Source: Nonomuraea jabiensis
GTDB taxonomy: Bacteria; Actinomycetota; Actinomycetes; Streptosporangiales; Streptosporangiaceae
Assembly (NCBI RefSeq): GCF_014204795.1
Contig: NZ_JACHMB010000001.1
Location: 2,542,001 to 2,606,000 of the forward strand
Length of the DNA stretch: 64,000 bases
Direction: 5' to 3'
In this document: positions 1 through 7,681 of the stretch, one piece after another
Layout of the letters: every line of letters begins with the position of its first letter
How positions within the stretch are numbered: position 1 is the first letter of the stretch
The notes under the pieces: generated by a model
Seen by the model: only the letters and a program-made list of their open reading frames with translations
What the model was told of the DNA's origin: nothing
Database searches by the model: none
Translations under genes and position numbers: made by a program

Positions 1-1
1 C

Positions 2-175
2 GCGGTGGCGATCCACGTCACGCCCATCGGCGAGTACGCCGCGCCGCGCTCGCTGTCCGTCGAGCTCAATCCGACGTCGGCCTGCGGCGAGCACCGCCTG
101 GACACCATCGCCGTCTACAGCCAGGTCAGCTTCAGGGAGCGGGCCGACTCGGCGTTCTACCTGAGCGTCTCCTGA
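2..175 (+). CDS. 3' end of an unknown protein (partial)
   Basis: An open frame enters from the left edge and runs 57 codons to a TGA at 173-175. Its last residues alternate hydrophobic and polar (ending FYLSVS), a beta-strand-like pattern common at the C-terminus of secreted or surface proteins. I recognise no motif, and the start lies outside the window. A strong hairpin follows the stop within 6 bases, which supports this being a real gene end. Confidence 0.6.
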   Translation, partial: AVAIHVTPIGEYAAPRSLSVELNPTSACGEHRLDTIAVYSQVSFRERADSAFYLSVS

Positions 176-180
176 CGCCC

Positions 181-218
181 CAGGGCCGCGCGCGGTGAAC
201 GCGATGCGCGCGGCCCTG
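181..218 (+). terminator. Hairpin terminator after the partial gene
   Basis: Perfect 13-bp inverted repeat (181-193 with 206-218, arm cagggccgcgcgc) around a 12-base loop, six bases after the stop codon. There is no T-tract, as is usual for high-GC actinobacteria. Confidence 0.6.
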
Positions 219-396
219 CCACCCGGCGCCGCGCAGGGCGTCGCCGAGGCGGCGCGGAGGAGTTACGCCGCATTTCCCGGCAAAAGCGCAGATCAGCGAC
301 CTGCAGTCCGAGCGAATCCCCTCCGAAGCATCGTTGAATACAGCATCCTGGGCATGCCATCACGCTCACCCCGCCCCCTTCAGCCGAGGAGGTCGC

Positions 397-1530
397 GTGA
401 CCCGGTACGCCATAGATCACAACCGCAACATGCTCATAGCCCAATGGGGCACCGGCATCGGCGACGTCGCCACCACCGTGGCCGACCTGCCCCGGGCCCG
501 TTCCCCCTGGGACGCCCTGCGGCTGGCCACCTCCCTGACCGACCTGTCGCAGGCCTGCTGGCGCTGCTACACCCATCCGGCCAGCACCGCCGAGCGGCAC
601 GGGCCCAACAGCCTGGGCTGGTACCGGCAGTGCGAACGCGACGCCTTCGCCGCCATCGTCCCCGCGCTGACCAGCCCGGGCCCTTCCATCGGCAGCCCCT
701 TCCCCACGGCGACCACCAGGGTCGAGGACAGCGCCCATCGCGTCGGCCGTTCCCTGCGCGCCTTCGACCTCTCGCAGCTCACGGTCCGCATCATCACCGA
801 GGTCACCGACGAGCTGGCCGCCATCGAGCAGGCCGAGCTCGGCGACCTGTCCGACCGCGCCCAGCAGGCCGTCGTCCTCAGCCGCGAGGACGCCTCCCCT
901 CTCCAGATCGCCCAGGCCGACGGCCTGCTGCACCGGCACCCCTTCGGCCCCGAGGAGCTGTTCACCCACGTGGATCCGGCCGCGGCCGCCATCGCCGCCG
1001 CGCACTGGCTCTACGCGGCGGCCGCCACCACCGCGCGCCGCGCCGGGCTGCACCCGGCGCAGGTCGTGGCCCGGGTCGACGGCCTCAGGCCGCTCATCCA
1101 GGAGAGCCTCACCGAGATCGTGACCTCGATAGGCGCGGGCACGTCCCCGCGGCAGGCCGTCATGCCGATGATCCGCCACGCGCTGCACATCGCCGAGGGC
1201 AACCTCAGCGGCGTCACGGAGGCCAGATACCGCATCACCGCGGCCGAGGAGCTCGCCGAGCGGGCCCACGCCGACCACCCCGAGCTCGGGCTCGACTTCG
1301 ACGCCGTCTACCTGCCGATCACCCCGCTCGACCCCGCCCGCCCGGCCCTCGACCTGCTCGAGAACCTGCTGGAGGCCATCCACGGCTGCTGGCTGCTGGA
1401 CGTGCGGCGCGCGCACCCGCTGGGCACCCTCCTCGACGAGAGCACCGACCCGCTGCGGCGGGGCCCGGTCGAGGCGTTCCTGGCGGAGGTCCGGCAGGAG
1501 GCGGCCGTCCGCCGGGAGGACCTGCTGTAG
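397..1530 (+). CDS. Hypothetical protein, 377 aa
   Basis: I do not recognise this family. The protein is soluble-looking, with no signal peptide or membrane segment, and is mostly helical, with several Ala/Glu-rich stretches and a WRCY motif near residue 50. I start it at the GTG at 397 because GAGGAGG lies just upstream at 386-392; an ATG at 334 in the same frame lacks a ribosome binding site. It stands alone: a terminator precedes it and a secreted lectin gene with its own leader follows. It could be a regulatory or scaffold protein of a differentiating actinomycete, but nothing in the sequence proves a role. Confidence 0.7.
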   Translation: MTRYAIDHNRNMLIAQWGTGIGDVATTVADLPRARSPWDALRLATSLTDLSQACWRCYTHPASTAERHGPNSLGWYRQCERDAFAAIVPALTSPGPSIGSPFPTATTRVEDSAHRVGRSLRAFDLSQLTVRIITEVTDELAAIEQAELGDLSDRAQQAVVLSREDASPLQIAQADGLLHRHPFGPEELFTHVDPAAAAIAAAHWLYAAAATTARRAGLHPAQVVARVDGLRPLIQESLTEIVTSIGAGTSPRQAVMPMIRHALHIAEGNLSGVTEARYRITAAEELAERAHADHPELGLDFDAVYLPITPLDPARPALDLLENLLEAIHGCWLLDVRRAHPLGTLLDESTDPLRRGPVEAFLAEVRQEAAVRREDLL

Positions 1531-1563
1531 CGGGCCGACAGTTACAGGCCTTTCGAAATGAGC

Positions 1564-1580
1564 CGGCCCCCTGGGGGCCG
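1564..1580. terminator. GC palindrome between two genes
   Basis: Near-perfect palindrome cggccccctgggggccg, 34 bases after the stop of the upstream gene and 45 bases before the lectin start. It may end the upstream transcript; an operator is the alternative. Confidence 0.35.
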
Positions 1581-1624
1581 TTGGTTACTGTCGCTCTCCT
1601 TGATCACCTCACTGGGGGAGCAAC

Positions 1625-2398
1625 ATGCGAAAGATGTCGGCATACGTCGGAGCGCTGGCACTGGCGAGCGCGATGGTCGTGGGCTCGGTCGCGCCCTCCG
1701 CGTCGGCGGCGACGGCGGCCCACAGCGCCACGGCGGGCGTCGAGCGTACGACGTGGTTGAACCCGGGCCAGCTGCTCAAGGCGGGTGACTCCGTACGGTC
1801 GTCCGGTGGCGACTACGTCCTGCAGCAGCAGGCCGACGGAAACCTGGTCATGTACCGGGGCACCACGGCGCTGTGGAGCAGCCAGACCGGCGACAGCCCC
1901 GGCGCGTTCGCCGCCATGCAGGAGGACGGGAACCTGGTCGTCTACCGCGGCAAGACCCCGCTGTGGGCCTCGAACACCGACACCCCCGGCGCCCGCCTGG
2001 CCGTCCAGGACGACGGGAACCTGGTCATCTATGCCGGCAAGACCGCGCTGTGGACCCGCCACGCCACGATCAGCGTGCTCAAGCCCGGCTACGGGCTCAA
2101 GCCCAACCAGTACGTACGCTCCCGCAACGGCGACTACCAGTTCGCCATGCAGGAGGACGGCAACCTCGTGCTCTACAGGGCCGGCAAGGCCCTGTGGGAC
2201 TCCAGGACGGGCGGCAACCCGGGCGCGCGGCTGGAGATGCAGAAGGACGGCAACCTGGTCGTCTACAAGGGCACGACGCCGCTGTGGGACTCCAAGACCG
2301 GCAAGAACCCGGGCGCGCGGCTGGAGATGCAGGACGACGGCAACGTCGTCATCTACGACGGCAGGCGTCCGCTCTGGTCCACCGAGACGGGCCGCTAG
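1625..2398 (+). CDS. Secreted bulb-type (B-lectin/GNA-like) mannose-binding lectin
   Basis: Predicted secreted carbohydrate-binding protein of 257 aa. Residues 1-28 form a Sec signal peptide ending in an Ala-rich cleavage region (PSASA). The rest consists of two B-lectin units. I count six copies of the mannose-binding signature QxDGNxVxY (variants such as MQEDGNLVVY and VQDDGNLVIY), three per unit, each followed by a strand ending in LW. Known GNA-fold lectins bind mannose through Q, D, N and Y of this motif, and all six copies keep D, N and Y. The start ATG is preceded by GGGGGAG. No catalytic domain is attached, so a free lectin acting at the cell surface or in the medium is most likely; the target glycan is unknown. 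Confidence 0.9.
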   Translation: MRKMSAYVGALALASAMVVGSVAPSASAATAAHSATAGVERTTWLNPGQLLKAGDSVRSSGGDYVLQQQADGNLVMYRGTTALWSSQTGDSPGAFAAMQEDGNLVVYRGKTPLWASNTDTPGARLAVQDDGNLVIYAGKTALWTRHATISVLKPGYGLKPNQYVRSRNGDYQFAMQEDGNLVLYRAGKALWDSRTGGNPGARLEMQKDGNLVVYKGTTPLWDSKTGKNPGARLEMQDDGNVVIYDGRRPLWSTETGR

Positions 2399-2409
2399 CC
2401 CCGATTGAA

Positions 2410-2444
2410 CCTCCTCGGCGACGGCGGCCAGGTCGCCGAGGAGG
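2410..2444 (+). terminator. Terminator after the lectin gene
   Basis: Perfect 13-bp stem (2410-2422 with 2432-2444, arm cctcctcggcgac) and 9-base loop, 12 bases after the lectin stop. The rest of the gap to the protease gene (2445-2685) holds no convincing gene. Confidence 0.7.
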
Positions 2445-2689
2445 CCGTCAACCACAGGACGCTCGCGCCGGCGCGACGGCCCGAGACCCGGGTGCGGCCA
2501 TCGCGTGCTCCTCCGAGCGTCTATGACCTGGACCGCCGAAGGGCGATGGCCGCAGGTAACAGTGTGACGCCTCTGCGTGATAGGCGCAGCTCATCGCCGC
2601 AAATGACGGCGGCGGTGGCGGTTGCTCCCGGTATCGGCAGCAGTTCGTCCGGCAATGGCGCCATATCAATATGTGCATGCCTTGAGAAA

Positions 2690-2695
2690 TATAGT
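2690..2695 (+). promoter_or_regulatory. Candidate -10 box for the secreted protease
   Basis: TATAGT in an unusually AT-rich patch 50 bases before the protease start. It would place the transcript start near 2702. No good -35 element is visible at the right spacing, so this is tentative. Confidence 0.35.
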
Positions 2696-2705
2696 TAGCG
2701 CTGTA

Positions 2706-2744
2706 CGTACCTCCATGCGGCAGATTCCGGTTTCGGGAGGTACG
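2706..2744 (+). promoter_or_regulatory. Inverted repeat that would mask the protease ribosome binding site
   Basis: The 9-base segment cgtacctcc (2706-2714) is perfectly complementary to ggaggtacg (2736-2744), which contains the GGAGG ribosome binding site directly before the ATG at 2746. If both arms are transcribed, the leader folds over the binding site. A DNA operator is the alternative reading. Confidence 0.45.
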
Positions 2745-2745
2745 A

Positions 2746-3819
2746 ATGCATCGCAGAGTCGTCCTGCTCTCCGCCGTCGCGCTCGCCCTGGCGGGCGCGC
2801 TGGTCCCGGCGGGCGCCGCCCAGGCGAGCGCACCGAGCGGCCTCGGCCCCAGGCCCGTCGGCTGGTCCGGCGCGGACTCCTGGTCGGAAGCCAGGAGCGT
2901 CCAGCAGTACTGGACACCGCAGCGCATGCTGGCGGCGCAGCCGCTGGGGACCCCGCCGCCGCGCCGCAGCCGGTCGAGCGGGCCGACCGAGGGCACCCCG
3001 TGGGCCAGCCGGAACGGCTCGGTCCAGCGCTCCTCCTGGTCGACCGGCGGCGGCGTCGCCACGCGGGGCGCGGCCTGGTCGGTCCCCGGCACCTCGGCCG
3101 CCGGCGCGCGGTTGCAGGCCGTGGTGCCCAACAGCCCCGGCCTGCGGTGGACCGACGGCGGCGCCGTCGTCCGCACCACCGGGCGCGTCTTCTTCACCAC
3201 CGCGGACGGCGGCAACGCCTCCTGCTCGGGCTCGGCAGTGACCAGCGCCAATGAGAGCGTCGTGATGACCGCCGGGCACTGCGTGAAGCTGAACGGGGCC
3301 GCGCACCGCAACTGGGTGTTCGTGCCCGGGTTCGACAACGGGCGGCGCCCGTTCGGCACCTGGGTCGCCACCAGATTGCTCACCACGCAGCAGTGGAACG
3401 CCAATGAGGACATCAACTTCGACGTCGCCGCCGCCGTGGTCGCGCCGCTGCAGGGGCGGACGCTGACCGACGTGGTCGGCGGGCAGGGGATTGCGTTCAA
3501 CCAGCCCAGAGGGCGACAGATGTTCTCCTTCGGCTATCCGGCGGCCGAGCCCTTCGACGGCTCCCGGTTGATCTACTGCAGCGGGCGCACGTTCAACGAC
3601 ACCGTCCAGACCAGGGACCAGGGCCTGCGCTGCAACATGACCGGCGGGTCGAGCGGCGGACCGTGGTTCCAGGGGTTCAACGAGTCCACCGGGATGGGCT
3701 GGCTGAACTCGGTCAACAGCTTCAAGTACGACTTCGCCCCCCAGTTCATGTTCGGGCCCTTCTTCGGGAACGAGGCAATGGCCGTCTACCAGTCCGCCCA
3801 GCGCGCCAACACGCTCTGA
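2746..3819 (+). CDS. Secreted trypsin-like serine protease
   Basis: Exported endopeptidase of 357 aa in the trypsin/V8-like S1 family. Residues 1-29 form a signal peptide; a Pro/Ser-rich low-order stretch of about 110 residues follows and may be a propeptide. The catalytic triad is visible: His178 in TAGHC, Asp226 in INFDVA, and Ser303 in GGSSGGPW. The usual GDSGGP is GSSGGP here, a variant seen in glutamyl-endopeptidase-like actinobacterial enzymes. Cysteines at about 160/179 and 278/296 could form two disulfides. The gene is monocistronic, between a terminator upstream and a P450 with its own promoter downstream. Substrate preference cannot be read from the sequence. Confidence 0.88.
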   Translation: MHRRVVLLSAVALALAGALVPAGAAQASAPSGLGPRPVGWSGADSWSEARSVQQYWTPQRMLAAQPLGTPPPRRSRSSGPTEGTPWASRNGSVQRSSWSTGGGVATRGAAWSVPGTSAAGARLQAVVPNSPGLRWTDGGAVVRTTGRVFFTTADGGNASCSGSAVTSANESVVMTAGHCVKLNGAAHRNWVFVPGFDNGRRPFGTWVATRLLTTQQWNANEDINFDVAAAVVAPLQGRTLTDVVGGQGIAFNQPRGRQMFSFGYPAAEPFDGSRLIYCSGRTFNDTVQTRDQGLRCNMTGGSSGGPWFQGFNESTGMGWLNSVNSFKYDFAPQFMFGPFFGNEAMAVYQSAQRANTL

Positions 3820-3846
3820 GGGCACTCGGCGCGCGTTTCAAGGCGA

Positions 3847-3875
3847 TTGTCTTAATAAGGCGGCCGACTTATATT
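3847..3875 (+). promoter_or_regulatory. Sigma-70-like promoter of the P450 gene
   Basis: TTGTCT at 3847-3852, a 17-base spacer and TATATT at 3870-3875, ending 32 bases before the P450 ATG. The AT-rich core TTGTCTTAATAAG is nearly identical to a site at 63307-63319 before the TSUP gene, so a regulator may also bind here. Confidence 0.6.
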
Positions 3876-3907
3876 CGGAAGGGTCAGGCTTCCGAGCTGG
3901 AGGACAC

Positions 3908-5131
3908 ATGACCGCTGACGCGATCCCCGATTTCCCGTTCGACCGCCCTACCGCCCTGGAGCCGCCGCCACAGCTGGCGGAGCTGCGGGACAAATGCCCG
4001 GTGTCGCACGTACGGCTGCCGAGCGGGGACGTGGCCACCCTGGTGACCAGGTACGACGATGCCCGCGCCGTCATGGCGGACCCGCGCTTCAGCCGCAACC
4101 TCGCCAGGGAGGGGGCCGCCCGGCTGTCCACCACCAAGGACGGCGGCCTGTTCAACCGGCGCAGCGAAGGCACCATGGACATCAGGGAAGGGCAGGGCCA
4201 CATGCGGTGGCGACGCCTGCTCAGCCGCTGGTTCACGGCGCGGAAGATGGAGGTGTGGCGGCCCAGGGTCCAGGCGATGACCGACGACCTGCTGGACGCC
4301 ATGCTGGCCAAGGGCTCCCCCGGCAACCTGTCGGCGGGGCTGGGCCTGCCGCTCCCGGTGCGGGTCATCTGCGCGCTGGTCGGCGCGCCGAGCGAGGACC
4401 AGGACAAGTTCGCGCACTGGTCCAGGACCATGCTCACGCTGACGCGCAACACCCAGGAGGAGGTCGACCAGGCGTACCAGGAGTTCACCTCGTACGTGTC
4501 CGACCTGGTCGACCACAACCGGGAGAACCCGGGCGACGACCTGCTCAGCGAGCTGACCCAGATCACCGACGCCGAGGACGGCCGGCTCAGCCAGGACGAG
4601 CTCATCTCCACCGTGCGCGGCCTGCTGCTGGCCGGCCACGAGACGACCTCGAACATGATCGCGATCATGGTGGCGATGCTGCTCGCCCACCGGGAGCGCT
4701 ACGAGGCCGTGATCGACGACCCGGACCTGATCCCGGGCACCGTCGAGGAGGTGCTGCGCCTGGACAGCACGCTGTCGGTCATCGGCGGGGTGCCCCGGTT
4801 CATCACCGAGGACGTCGAGCTCGGCGAGGTCACGGTGCCCGCGGGCACCACCCTGATCCCCAACACCACCGCCGCCAACCGCGACCCGGCCAAGTTCGCG
4901 GACCCCGAGCGGTTCGACCCGCGGCGGCAGAACAGCAACCAGCACCTCACCTTCGGCGCGGGACCGCACTACTGCCTCGGCCAGCCGCTGGCCAGGCTAG
5001 AGCTCCAGGTCGTATTGAGCACCCTGACGCGCAGGCTGCCCGGCCTGCGGTTGCGGGACGCCCCGGAGGACCTGCGCCTTCGCACCGGAGGGCTGTCGGG
5101 AGGGCTCCAGGACGTATGGGTCACCTGGTGA
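3908..5131 (+). CDS. Cytochrome P450 (bacterial class, CYP105/107-like)
   Basis: Soluble P450 monooxygenase of 407 aa, the normal bacterial length. Hallmarks are the I-helix oxygen-binding motif AGHETTS (about 242-248), the K-helix EEVLR (ExxR, about 279), and the haem-ligand loop FGAGPHYCLGQ with the thiolate Cys near 356. It should need a ferredoxin and reductase, but none lies nearby. A strong sigma-70-like promoter and GGAGGACAC ribosome binding site precede it. A terminator and a TetR-family gene follow on the same strand, and the regulator may control it. The substrate is unknown; no biosynthetic core genes are adjacent, so a detoxification or stand-alone role is as likely as secondary metabolism. 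Confidence 0.93.
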   Translation: MTADAIPDFPFDRPTALEPPPQLAELRDKCPVSHVRLPSGDVATLVTRYDDARAVMADPRFSRNLAREGAARLSTTKDGGLFNRRSEGTMDIREGQGHMRWRRLLSRWFTARKMEVWRPRVQAMTDDLLDAMLAKGSPGNLSAGLGLPLPVRVICALVGAPSEDQDKFAHWSRTMLTLTRNTQEEVDQAYQEFTSYVSDLVDHNRENPGDDLLSELTQITDAEDGRLSQDELISTVRGLLLAGHETTSNMIAIMVAMLLAHRERYEAVIDDPDLIPGTVEEVLRLDSTLSVIGGVPRFITEDVELGEVTVPAGTTLIPNTTAANRDPAKFADPERFDPRRQNSNQHLTFGAGPHYCLGQPLARLELQVVLSTLTRRLPGLRLRDAPEDLRLRTGGLSGGLQDVWVTW

Positions 5132-5137
5132 CCTCCT

Positions 5138-5188
5138 GAGCACGGCGCCGACGGACCACCTGGCGGTCCGCCGGCGTCATCCGTGCTC
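5138..5188 (+). terminator. Long hairpin after the P450 gene
   Basis: Outer arms gagcacgg/ccgtgctc (5138-5145 with 5181-5188) and a perfect inner stem cggacc/ggtccg form a long interrupted hairpin shortly after the P450 stop. It probably separates the P450 from the TetR gene. Confidence 0.55.
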
Positions 5189-5247
5189 GTGGCGAGGGCG
5201 ATAATCGATCGGGGGACGGCACAGCAGGACGAGCTCAAGGATCGATC

Positions 5248-5979
5248 ATGAAAGTCAGCACGGCGGTCGCCACGCCGTCACCCCGCTCGCTGCGCGCCCG
5301 CGACAAGCTCATGCACACCGCGGAGCGGCTCTACGCGGAGCACGGGTTCGCCAACGTCTCGATCAGGATGATCCGCGAGGCGGCGGGCCAGCGCAACAAG
5401 TCCGCCGTCCAATACCACTTCAGCACCCGCGACGAGCTGATCCAGGCGATCCTCGCGCGCCACGCGGCCGAGATCGACCGGCTCCGGGCCCCGATGGTGG
5501 CCGAGCTGGAGTCCTCGGGCGAGGTGTCGCGCCGTGACCGGATCGCCTGCGTCATCGCCCCGAGCATCGAGCACCACATCGAGCTGGGCACCCCGTCCTG
5601 GTACGGGCGCTTCCTCGCCCAGGCCGTCGTGGAGCCGTCCCTGCGCGACTTCACGACCGAGGCGAACGTGAGCACGCCCTCGTTCCAGCGCCTGGAGCAG
5701 CTGCGGCCCCCGCGCGGCCAGGAGCGCGACCCCGGGCTGTTCGAGCGGTACGCGTCCATGACCCGCGTGCTCATCGTGCACATGTGCGCCGAGCTCGAAG
5801 GCGATCTGGCCACCGGGCGGGTCGATCCGGCCACCGCCGAACGGTCGTGGCGCGAGCTGGGCGAAACCCTGGTCACGGCGGTCTGCGGCCTCAGCTCGGC
5901 CCTCCTCGACCAGGAGACCGGCGTCGGGGCGGACCAAGGGGTGGTCAGCGGTGGCGGCGCGGGCGGGCCAGGAGGATGA
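5248..5979 (+). CDS. TetR-family transcriptional regulator
   Basis: DNA-binding repressor-type protein of 243 aa. The N-terminal TetR helix-turn-helix spans about residues 18-65 (LMHTAERLYAEHGFANVSIR, then the recognition region ending in YHFSTRDEL). The C-terminal two thirds is a helical ligand-binding domain unlike any I can name. The tail is Gly-rich and low-complexity, and its last 35 bases overlap the end of the convergent LPMO gene. AAGGA precedes the start. It lies 117 bases downstream of the P450 with a hairpin between, so control of the P450 is a guess from position. Confidence 0.88.
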   Translation: MKVSTAVATPSPRSLRARDKLMHTAERLYAEHGFANVSIRMIREAAGQRNKSAVQYHFSTRDELIQAILARHAAEIDRLRAPMVAELESSGEVSRRDRIACVIAPSIEHHIELGTPSWYGRFLAQAVVEPSLRDFTTEANVSTPSFQRLEQLRPPRGQERDPGLFERYASMTRVLIVHMCAELEGDLATGRVDPATAERSWRELGETLVTAVCGLSSALLDQETGVGADQGVVSGGGAGGPGG

Positions 5980-6742
5980 TCATCGCTCCGGCGCCGATCG
6001 CGAACAGCGCCGCGGCGGTGACCAGCCAGGGCAGGCCGGTGTACCCGGTGAGCTCGTACGCGGCCGCCGGCCTGGGCTGGGCGGCGGCGCCCGCTCCGGC
6101 GGCGGGGCCAGGGGCGGTGTTGCGGAAGACGACGTCCGAGCAGGAGTAATAGGTGTCCGGCGTGTCGGAGTTCTGCCAGATCGTATAGATCAGGTGGCGA
6201 CCGGTCCGGCCCGAGGGCAGGCGGCCCTTGATCAGGTACGAGCCGTCCGTCAGCTTCGGGTCGGTGGCCTGGAGGAAGGGCTTGCGCTCCAGGTCGGACC
6301 ACTTCAGCGGCCTGGCCGGGTCGTAACCCTTCTTCGTGACGTACAGGCGGAACGTGCCCCGGTGCGGGATCGTGCCGCGGTAGCGGAAGGTGAAGCGCGC
6401 CCCCGGCTTGAGCGTGGTCGCGGGCCAGTCGGCGCGCGCGAGGTCCAACCCCTTGAACGCCGGGATGCCGCCGCTGCACAGCTTGCCGTCCGGGATCGTC
6501 TCGCGGTCCCGGCCGGCGACGTTCGCCACCCGCAGGTTGTCCCATTCCGCGCTCGCGGTCCTGCCCCCGGCCGCCGCGGCGGCGCGGCAGGCGGCCGGCC
6601 GCGTCTTCAGCGGGCTGTCGGCGCCGCAGGCCGCCGCCCGGCTGAGCGGGCTCTCCAGCGCTCCGTGCGCGCCCGCCGGGGCGGTGATCAGGCCCAGCGA
6701 CAGCAGCGCTCCGACGCCTACGCTCGTGATCCGGTGCCGCAC
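5945..6742 (-). CDS. AA10 lytic polysaccharide monooxygenase with C-terminal membrane anchor
   Basis: Copper-dependent LPMO (formerly CBM33) of 265 aa that should oxidatively cleave chitin or cellulose. The signal peptide (1-25, ending APAGA) leaves His26 as the mature N-terminus, and the copper histidine brace is completed by His127 in TIPHRGTF. The conserved YTIWQ and YYSCSDVVF segments of the AA10 core follow. After an Ala/Pro-rich linker (about 205-230) comes a single hydrophobic helix (about 233-258) and a basic RPRRHR tail. The enzyme is therefore probably tethered to the membrane, unlike the freely secreted LPMOs of Streptomyces. It is divergently transcribed from the methyltransferase gene, and its 3' end overlaps the TetR gene. 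Confidence 0.88.
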   Translation of the reverse strand: MRHRITSVGVGALLSLGLITAPAGAHGALESPLSRAAACGADSPLKTRPAACRAAAAAGGRTASAEWDNLRVANVAGRDRETIPDGKLCSGGIPAFKGLDLARADWPATTLKPGARFTFRYRGTIPHRGTFRLYVTKKGYDPARPLKWSDLERKPFLQATDPKLTDGSYLIKGRLPSGRTGRHLIYTIWQNSDTPDTYYSCSDVVFRNTAPGPAAGAGAAAQPRPAAAYELTGYTGLPWLVTAAALFAIGAGAMIILLARPRRHR

Positions 6743-6859
6743 GTGGCCGACCTCCTCGCTTCGTCCTGCAAAGAGGTACGGCCACCCGGCCCCACAGGTT
6801 CATGAAGACCTGGTAGAAAAGGCAAAAACCGCAGATGCGACATATGAGGTGAAGCTCTC

Positions 6860-7678
6860 GTGACAGATCATTCACCCCTGGATCCCGCACTCCTCTCCAG
6901 GATCGACACCAGCAAGCCGCATCAGGCCAGGGTCTGGAACTTCTGGCTGGGCGGAAAGGACAACTATCCGGCCGACCGCCAGCTGGCCGAGAAACTGCGG
7001 GACATCTATCCAGGTATGGAGGACATTGCCCGCCATTCTCGGGTCTTTTTGGGACGGGCCGTTCGATATCTCGCCGGAACGGTAGGTATCAGGCAGTTTT
7101 TGGATATCGGTACGGGCCTGCCGACCGTTGACCACACCCACGAGGTGGCACAACGGGTGGATCCCACCAGCCGGGTGGTCTACGTGGACAACGACCCTCT
7201 GGTCCTGGTGCACGCCCAAGCCCTGCTCACCAGCGACCCCCGCGGCGCCTGCGACTACATCGAGGCCGACGTCCGCGACCCCGGCACCATCCTGGAGTAC
7301 GCCTCCCGGACGCTCGACTTAAGCCGCCCGACCGCGCTCATGCTCCTCGGCGTGATGGGCACGGTCTTCGCCGACGACGAGGCGTACCGGCTGGTCCGGG
7401 AGCTGCTCGGCGCGCTGTCCCCGGGCAGCTACCTGGTGTTCGAGGACGGCACGAACATCGTCAAGCCCGACGCCGCCGCGGAGGCCGAGCGGCTGCGTGA
7501 CAAGGGCGAGGTCTACGACTACCGGCTGCGGACCCCCGAGGAGATCGCGCGCTTCTTCGACGGGCTGGAGCTGGTGGAGCCGGGCCTCGTGTCCGTCTCC
7601 CGCTGGCAGGTGGAGTCCGACGTGTTCGGGCTGCCGCCGGAGGTCGACGCGTTCTGCGGGGTCGCGCGCAAGCCGTGA
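6860..7678 (+). CDS. SAM-dependent methyltransferase (DUF574-type)
   Basis: Member (272 aa) of an actinomycete-specific methyltransferase family often annotated DUF574/Methyltransf_19. It starts at a GTG with GAGGTGAA upstream. The family opening (SKPHQARVWNFWLGGKDNYP) is near residue 20, the SAM-binding glycine loop DIGTGLPT is at about 82-89, and the acidic motif VVYVDNDP ends strand 2. Substrates for the family are largely unknown. It converges on an XRE/DUF5753 regulator with only three bases between the stop codons, a pairing seen in many actinomycetes, where dozens of such genes occur per genome. Confidence 0.9.
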   Translation: MTDHSPLDPALLSRIDTSKPHQARVWNFWLGGKDNYPADRQLAEKLRDIYPGMEDIARHSRVFLGRAVRYLAGTVGIRQFLDIGTGLPTVDHTHEVAQRVDPTSRVVYVDNDPLVLVHAQALLTSDPRGACDYIEADVRDPGTILEYASRTLDLSRPTALMLLGVMGTVFADDEAYRLVRELLGALSPGSYLVFEDGTNIVKPDAAAEAERLRDKGEVYDYRLRTPEEIARFFDGLELVEPGLVSVSRWQVESDVFGLPPEVDAFCGVARKP

Positions 7679-7681
7679 CGG

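Noticed and set aside
157..1416. Long reverse-strand frame opposite the 377-aa gene
   Set aside because: Val/Gly/Arg-rich shadow composition, no ribosome binding site, and it lies fully opposite a gene with a good GAGGAGG start.
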